Positions 5,981 to 9,551 of a stretch of DNA of 9,551 bases are shown here, piece after piece. Position 1 is the first letter of the stretch; each line of letters begins with the position of its first letter. The notes below the pieces were generated by a model. It was not told the DNA's origin. It did no database searches and saw only the letters and a program-made list of their open reading frames with translations. The stretch comes from an uncultured Eubacteriales bacterium. Lineage in GTDB: Bacteria > Bacillota > Clostridia > Oscillospirales > Acutalibacteraceae. The stretch covers positions 1 through 9,551 of the forward strand of contig ONWI01000142.1 in assembly GCA_900321515.1 (NCBI GenBank), written 5' to 3'. The position numbers and the translations under genes are program-made.

Positions 5981-8012
5981 TGTCATACCTCCTTTTTCTG
6001 GCGTTTCTGAGGTCGGTTGCGACCAAGCAGGCGATCGTGCAGATAATGACGGTCAGACCCACGGTCATAAGAACCGACGGATGAGTGGGATTGGCGAGGA
6101 ATTTATCAATTTTTTCACGCACCTTCGCCGAAATGGATTGGGAACTGCCGTCCGTTTCCCATTTTGCGTTGTAGACCACGCTTTGAGTAATCTGCTGTCC
6201 GGGGACGTACTCGTTTCCGTCGGGGTCAACCCAGCCGGCAAACCTGCCGTAATCCCTGCCGGAGGAAGGAAGGGGTTCCTCATTGAGAACGCCGCCTTCT
6301 CTGACGGTGAAATATTCGGTATTATCGGGGGTAGAGAAGCTCACGAAGCAGTAAGTCACATCGTCGATCCACGCCGAGTCGAGAAACCTGATTCTCTTTT
6401 TCATAAAATCCTTAATGAAATCGGCGTGTTCGGCGAGGGTATCAAAATGAGACTGACTGAGACTGCCCCAGTTTGAAGAGACGGTCAGATCGGCAAAGCT
6501 GACGGTTCTGGAAACATCGGCATAGCGCCATCGGATTTTATCCATTGCGAAGGAACTTTCGGCGGTTTTTGTGTATTTATTCAGCGGCTTGTAAATAAGA
6601 GACTTGACGTTGGGTCTGATGACAGTGGCGTACATCTCTTCAAGTCTGGCCTTGAAAACAGGGTTTTCGTAAAGAATATCAAACCAGTTGTTTGTATTTC
6701 TGTAAAGCACGGAAGGATTGACGTTGGAAACCAGCCATCCGTTGCCCATAGTGAGATCAAGGTCCCAGATAGAGCAGGCGTAGATTCTGCCGTCAACATT
6801 ATCGGAGTCCTTGCAGAAAAAGAAGCTGTTTTTGTCCTTGTTGGCAAAGAGTTCCTGAATGAGATAATAACGCACAAAGGAATCCAGATCAATATCGGAC
6901 AAATCGCCCTCCGCGATATGGGACTGGACGGTGTTGAAATAATGGGCAAGATAATCTATCTGCTGACGGCTGGCGTGTTTTGGAGAGGTGACGGAAAAAG
7001 TCAGGGTATCAGTCTGAAAAACGCAGTCTCTGGAAGCGATTTTTTCATCGTGGTGTTCGATCTGGACAAGATACCCGCCGGTGATATCGTCGGGATTTAC
7101 GGCAATATCGAAGCCTTTTTTGATTTTACCGTTGTTTTGGGCTTCAAATCTCGGATAGGAGGAGAGCGGGAACTGATTGACGCTTTTGGTAATTTCCTCC
7201 AGATCGGTGATGTCAACGCAATTGCTTCCCACGCCGATTTTCTGGGATAAGAGATACATTCCGTAATACACGTTGTCGATATAGAGATCGACATATTCGG
7301 AATTAACAGGGAATCGGACGCCGATAGCCTTAGCGGTATCATAAGCGAGCTTGTTTCTCAGCCCGGATTCATCGAACGAATTTGAGAGCAGCACCCAGTT
7401 TTTTCCGGCGCCCATACCAAGCAGATCGGTATCCTCGGCGAAGTCAAGGGCGTAGGATTTCTTAGCCTGATCCCATGTAGAATTGCCGCGTCCGTGAATC
7501 TGTTTGAAGGACCCGGCATAATCCACGGTTTTATCTTTGTTTATCAGGAAGGCGAGACCGGTCTTTGAAATAGTCTTGTCGGAATTAATGTTTTCAACGG
7601 TACCGTCGGTAAGTCTGAGAGACAGAGCGGGGATATGCTCAGCCTTCATAATGATGAGTTTTTCGCTGCACACGGTGAAATGGAGAGCGTTTTTGATTTT
7701 CACTTTATACACTCTGCCGGTCTGGAAATCCGGGAATGAACTGTCGGACTCATAAAACCTGCCGTCAATAAAAAGGGAATAGGAGCTGTTATAGACAATG
7801 TTCAATGAATCGGCGTCGGCAAAAGAGGGCAAAAACGCGTAATAAATGCCATCGTCATAATACAGACTGACGCTCTGTCTGATATTATCATCCGCCCGGG
7901 CGACGAATCGCAGGGTATTCAAAGCGTCCCTGTCCTGGGTATAGAAGCAGAAAGCCGTGACCGAAAACAGAATGGCTGCGGAAAGAAATATCTGTATTCT
8001 TTTCCAATTCAT
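5964..8012 (-). CDS. Membrane-anchored CotH-family kinase with Flg_new/InlB-type repeat
   Basis: CotH proteins are atypical kinases; the spore-coat CotH of Bacillus phosphorylates Ser residues of coat proteins. This 682-residue member has a membrane segment at 5-24, a beta-rich region at about 30-120, and the CotH domain at about 130-545. Domain marks are RGNSTW at 175-180, KK at 184-185, KNWVLLSNSFDESGLRNK at 204-221, GGYLVQIE at 312-319, the NKDKNSFFF segment with Asp393, and WDLDLTMGN at 416-424. Asp393 and Asp417 appear to match catalytic and metal-binding Asp residues of Bacillus CotH. A repeat resembling Flg_new/InlB B-repeats (about 555-618, ending VVYNAKW) precedes a C-terminal membrane helix (646-666) and a basic tail. 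This layout implies an extracytoplasmic kinase held at the membrane. The ATG at 8012 follows AGGTGA and leads straight into the signal anchor; an in-frame ATG at 8060 would add 16 residues. Confidence 0.88.
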   Translation of the reverse strand: MNWKRIQIFLSAAILFSVTAFCFYTQDRDALNTLRFVARADDNIRQSVSLYYDDGIYYAFLPSFADADSLNIVYNSSYSLFIDGRFYESDSSFPDFQTGRVYKVKIKNALHFTVCSEKLIIMKAEHIPALSLRLTDGTVENINSDKTISKTGLAFLINKDKTVDYAGSFKQIHGRGNSTWDQAKKSYALDFAEDTDLLGMGAGKNWVLLSNSFDESGLRNKLAYDTAKAIGVRFPVNSEYVDLYIDNVYYGMYLLSQKIGVGSNCVDITDLEEITKSVNQFPLSSYPRFEAQNNGKIKKGFDIAVNPDDITGGYLVQIEHHDEKIASRDCVFQTDTLTFSVTSPKHASRQQIDYLAHYFNTVQSHIAEGDLSDIDLDSFVRYYLIQELFANKDKNSFFFCKDSDNVDGRIYACSIWDLDLTMGNGWLVSNVNPSVLYRNTNNWFDILYENPVFKARLEEMYATVIRPNVKSLIYKPLNKYTKTAESSFAMDKIRWRYADVSRTVSFADLTVSSNWGSLSQSHFDTLAEHADFIKDFMKKRIRFLDSAWIDDVTYCFVSFSTPDNTEYFTVREGGVLNEEPLPSSGRDYGRFAGWVDPDGNEYVPGQQITQSVVYNAKWETDGSSQSISAKVREKIDKFLANPTHPSVLMTVGLTVIICTIACLVATDLRNARKRRYDNGQNP
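5987..5994 (-). promoter_or_regulatory. Ribosome binding site that decides the VTC gene start
   Basis: AAGGAGGT on the - strand is a near-perfect Shine-Dalgarno sequence. It touches the ATG at 5984-5986 with no spacer but has a normal spacing to the ATG at 5978-5980, so the latter is the probable start. It lies inside the last codons of the CotH gene. Confidence 0.75.
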
Positions 8013-8081
8013 TTGAATAAATATCACCTGCATCATGTAAAGATCAGTACACGCGGACATCCACGCTTCGGGAGCGGGAAA

Positions 8082-8483
8082 TTACTTCTTTTTCTTGGTA
8101 GAGGCAGTAGTAGCAGTATCGGTGCCGGACTGGGTAGTAGCGGCAGTGGGCTTGGTCTTGTAGATGATACGTTTGCTGCGTTCAGCCACATTGTGAGACT
8201 TGTCGGTGACGGCATAGGTCACGGTAGCGAATCCGTCCCTTTCGGTAGTAATGCTCTTGATAATCATTCTGTCGGTGACATCGCCGTCCACGAGGTCGGA
8301 AGCGGAGACGCCGGTAAAGAGAACGCTTGTGTCATCCCCCTCGGTATAAGAGATGATAATATCAGCAAAATTGATTTCAGGCGGCGTTTTGTCCTTGGAA
8401 AATGTCATAAAAACACAGACAACAGCCAATCCTGCGCACAAAACAGCCAGTATACAGATCGAAATATTCTTAGCTTTTTTCAT
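8082..8483 (-). CDS. Small membrane-anchored protein with a DUF5011-like Ig-fold domain
   Basis: The 133-residue product has one N-terminal membrane segment or uncleaved signal anchor (about 7-28) after a MKKAKN start, so the rest should lie outside the membrane. Residues 33-107 form one bacterial Ig-like domain of the DUF5011/HYR type: it opens with DKTPPEI, then has DLVDGDVTDR at 63-72 and VTYAVTDKSHNVAERSKRI at 88-106, the usual DGDVT and YxVxDxxxN signatures. A Thr/Ala-rich linker leads to a terminal KKKK. No catalytic residues or LPXTG sorting signal are seen. AGGA lies nine bases before the ATG. It is 69 bases upstream of the CotH gene in the same direction. A binding or adaptor role for surface polymers or for CotH is inference only. 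Confidence 0.82.
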   Translation of the reverse strand: MKKAKNISICILAVLCAGLAVVCVFMTFSKDKTPPEINFADIIISYTEGDDTSVLFTGVSASDLVDGDVTDRMIIKSITTERDGFATVTYAVTDKSHNVAERSKRIIYKTKPTAATTQSGTDTATTASTKKKK

Positions 8484-8531
8484 TTCGTCACGTCCTAAAT
8501 AAAAAATTATGCCAAAGGAATGTAAAATAAA

Positions 8532-9473
8532 TCAGACAACGGTCTGTTGTTTCTGGTTCTTTTTCTTCAGCTGTTTATTCTTGAAATCCTTTTCGAGCTG
8601 CACGATATAAACGCCGGTCAGCGCGAGGGAGGACAAGATAACGCCGATGACAGCGCCGATCATCACATAATACCTGGTATAAACAGGCATGGATTTCTGA
8701 GGGATGTTTTCCTTCTGGATGATTTTGGAATCGGTGACCTCAAGGCTGCCGGTAATATAACGCATGGAAACTTCCCGCAGCTTCTGCAAAATAATCATAG
8801 CGTTGAGAGGATCCTCATCGGTAACGCTGATTTCAATGATGCGGCTGTTGCTCATAAACTCGACGTTGATATTTTCAAGCAGCTCATTGTAGGAGACCGA
8901 CAGATCAAGTTCGGAGATCACATCGTCAAGCACGTCGCGGGATTTGATAATCTGAGAGCAGTCGGTCAGAAGAGTAAAGCTGAATTGCAGGTCATCCCAG
9001 GAGACAGTGTTCTTGGGGTTGGTTTCGGCTGTAAAGATAATGATTTTGGTGTTGGAGAGATACTTGGGCTTAACGTATTTCTGGTTAATGATATAACCGA
9101 CCATGCCGCACAGGAGGGCAGCAAGCAGGACAATTGCGAAATTCTTGATGATAAAGCTGAAAATAGATCTCAGGTTGACCACCAGGACAGAAGAATTGTC
9201 CGATAATCCGTCTGCGGATCTTGCGAATCCGTGGGAGGAATGGCCGTTTCTGGTTTTATTTCTGGAGGGTTTTTCGCCGTTTTTTCTGAAAGCGTTGATA
9301 TTGTCCATCTTATCACTTACCTCGCTGTTCTTTGAAGATCCGCCCGAAACGTCAAACGCTTCAGACGACGTAAGAGAGAATCCGTCGCTGACGGAAACAG
9401 GGCTTGAGTCGAAAATTCCTGAATAATCCTGGCTTGCGCTGCTTAAGAAACCTTGCTCATCATTGTTTGACAT
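8532..9473 (-). CDS. Wzz/YveK-like polysaccharide chain-length (co-polymerase) membrane protein
   Basis: The core is a Wzz-type domain: a first membrane helix (about 106-130), an extracytoplasmic region with NVEFMSNSRIIEISVTDEDP (203-222), then a Pro-containing approach and a second membrane helix (about 268-291), ending in a Lys/Gln-rich cytoplasmic tail. Such proteins control chain length in capsule or exopolysaccharide assembly and in Gram-positives usually activate a separate tyrosine kinase; no kinase domain is present here. The unusual part is about 100 Ser/Asp-rich, probably disordered residues before the first helix. Start choice is uncertain. ATG 9473 has GGAGGA ten bases upstream and is listed. 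A GTG at 9506 and an ATG at 9308 (with GAGGT ten bases upstream) are alternatives. The frame is open to 9551, so the real gene may begin outside the window. Confidence 0.78.
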   Translation of the reverse strand: MSNNDEQGFLSSASQDYSGIFDSSPVSVSDGFSLTSSEAFDVSGGSSKNSEVSDKMDNINAFRKNGEKPSRNKTRNGHSSHGFARSADGLSDNSSVLVVNLRSIFSFIIKNFAIVLLAALLCGMVGYIINQKYVKPKYLSNTKIIIFTAETNPKNTVSWDDLQFSFTLLTDCSQIIKSRDVLDDVISELDLSVSYNELLENINVEFMSNSRIIEISVTDEDPLNAMIILQKLREVSMRYITGSLEVTDSKIIQKENIPQKSMPVYTRYYVMIGAVIGVILSSLALTGVYIVQLEKDFKNKQLKKKNQKQQTVV

Positions 9474-9551
9474 TGTAACACTTTCCTCCGATTTCGGATG
9501 ATCCACCGGCAGTTCCGGCGGATTCAGAATATCCTCAATATCTTCGAGGGG

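Noticed and set aside
5411..6476. Open frames on the + strand opposite the VTC and CotH genes
   Set aside because: The - strand products match known families across their whole length; the + strand frames lack recognisable motifs and sensible start sites.
5964..8060. ATG at 8060 as the CotH gene start
   Set aside because: It adds 16 residues with no family support, whereas ATG 8012 has AGGTGA upstream and begins directly at the signal anchor.
8013..8081. Hairpin CGCT/AGCG near 8060-8080 as a terminator between the Ig-fold and CotH genes
   Set aside because: The stem is only about four bases and no T-tract follows on the - strand, so read-through is expected.
8484..8531. CATAAT as a -10 promoter before the Ig-fold gene
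   Set aside because: No acceptable -35 sequence lies 16-18 bases upstream; the A/T-rich gap alone is not enough.

Overview
The window looks like chromosomal DNA from a Gram-positive, gut-type member of the Clostridia, most likely Ruminococcaceae/Oscillospiraceae. The evidence is strong AGGAGG-type ribosome binding sites, ATGA/GTGA stop-start overlaps, a CotH-VTC-DUF4956 gene set, a YveK-like Wzz protein, and a GAGGGAG palindromic repeat of a kind I recall as common in that group. The family assignment is inference; the phylum-level call is firmer.

Left half, + strand (169-4552): a compact tryptophan operon, trpD-trpC-trpF-trpB-trpA. Every junction overlaps by 4 or 8 bases, so the genes are probably translationally coupled. 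Together they convert anthranilate to tryptophan. TrpE and TrpG, which make anthranilate, are not in the window. A palindromic repeat lies in the 168 bases before trpD, where I see a good ribosome binding site but no clear promoter, T-box or leader peptide. The operon ends at a strong hairpin terminator (4555-4593) that should work in both directions.

Right half, - strand (9551 down to 4611): a convergent cluster of envelope genes. In transcription order it encodes (1) a Wzz/YveK-like polysaccharide chain-length or co-polymerase protein with a long Ser/Asp-rich cytoplasmic N-terminus, whose frame stays open to the window edge; (2) a small membrane-anchored protein with one DUF5011-like Ig fold; (3) a large CotH-family atypical kinase with an N-terminal membrane segment, a C-terminal InlB/Flg_new-type repeat and a C-terminal membrane anchor; (4) a VTC-domain protein related to polyphosphate polymerases; (5) a DUF4956 integral membrane protein. 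The last three overlap (17 and 4 bases) and look like one functional unit.

The trp half is tightly packed with GC-rich codons, while the envelope half is visibly richer in A/T. The most interesting part is the CotH-VTC-DUF4956 module next to polysaccharide-assembly and Ig-fold surface genes. Its parts suggest phosphotransfer or phosphopolymer chemistry at the cell surface, but nothing in the sequence proves a substrate. No tRNA, rRNA, CRISPR array or insertion sequence was seen, and no gene-free stretch exceeds 300 bases.
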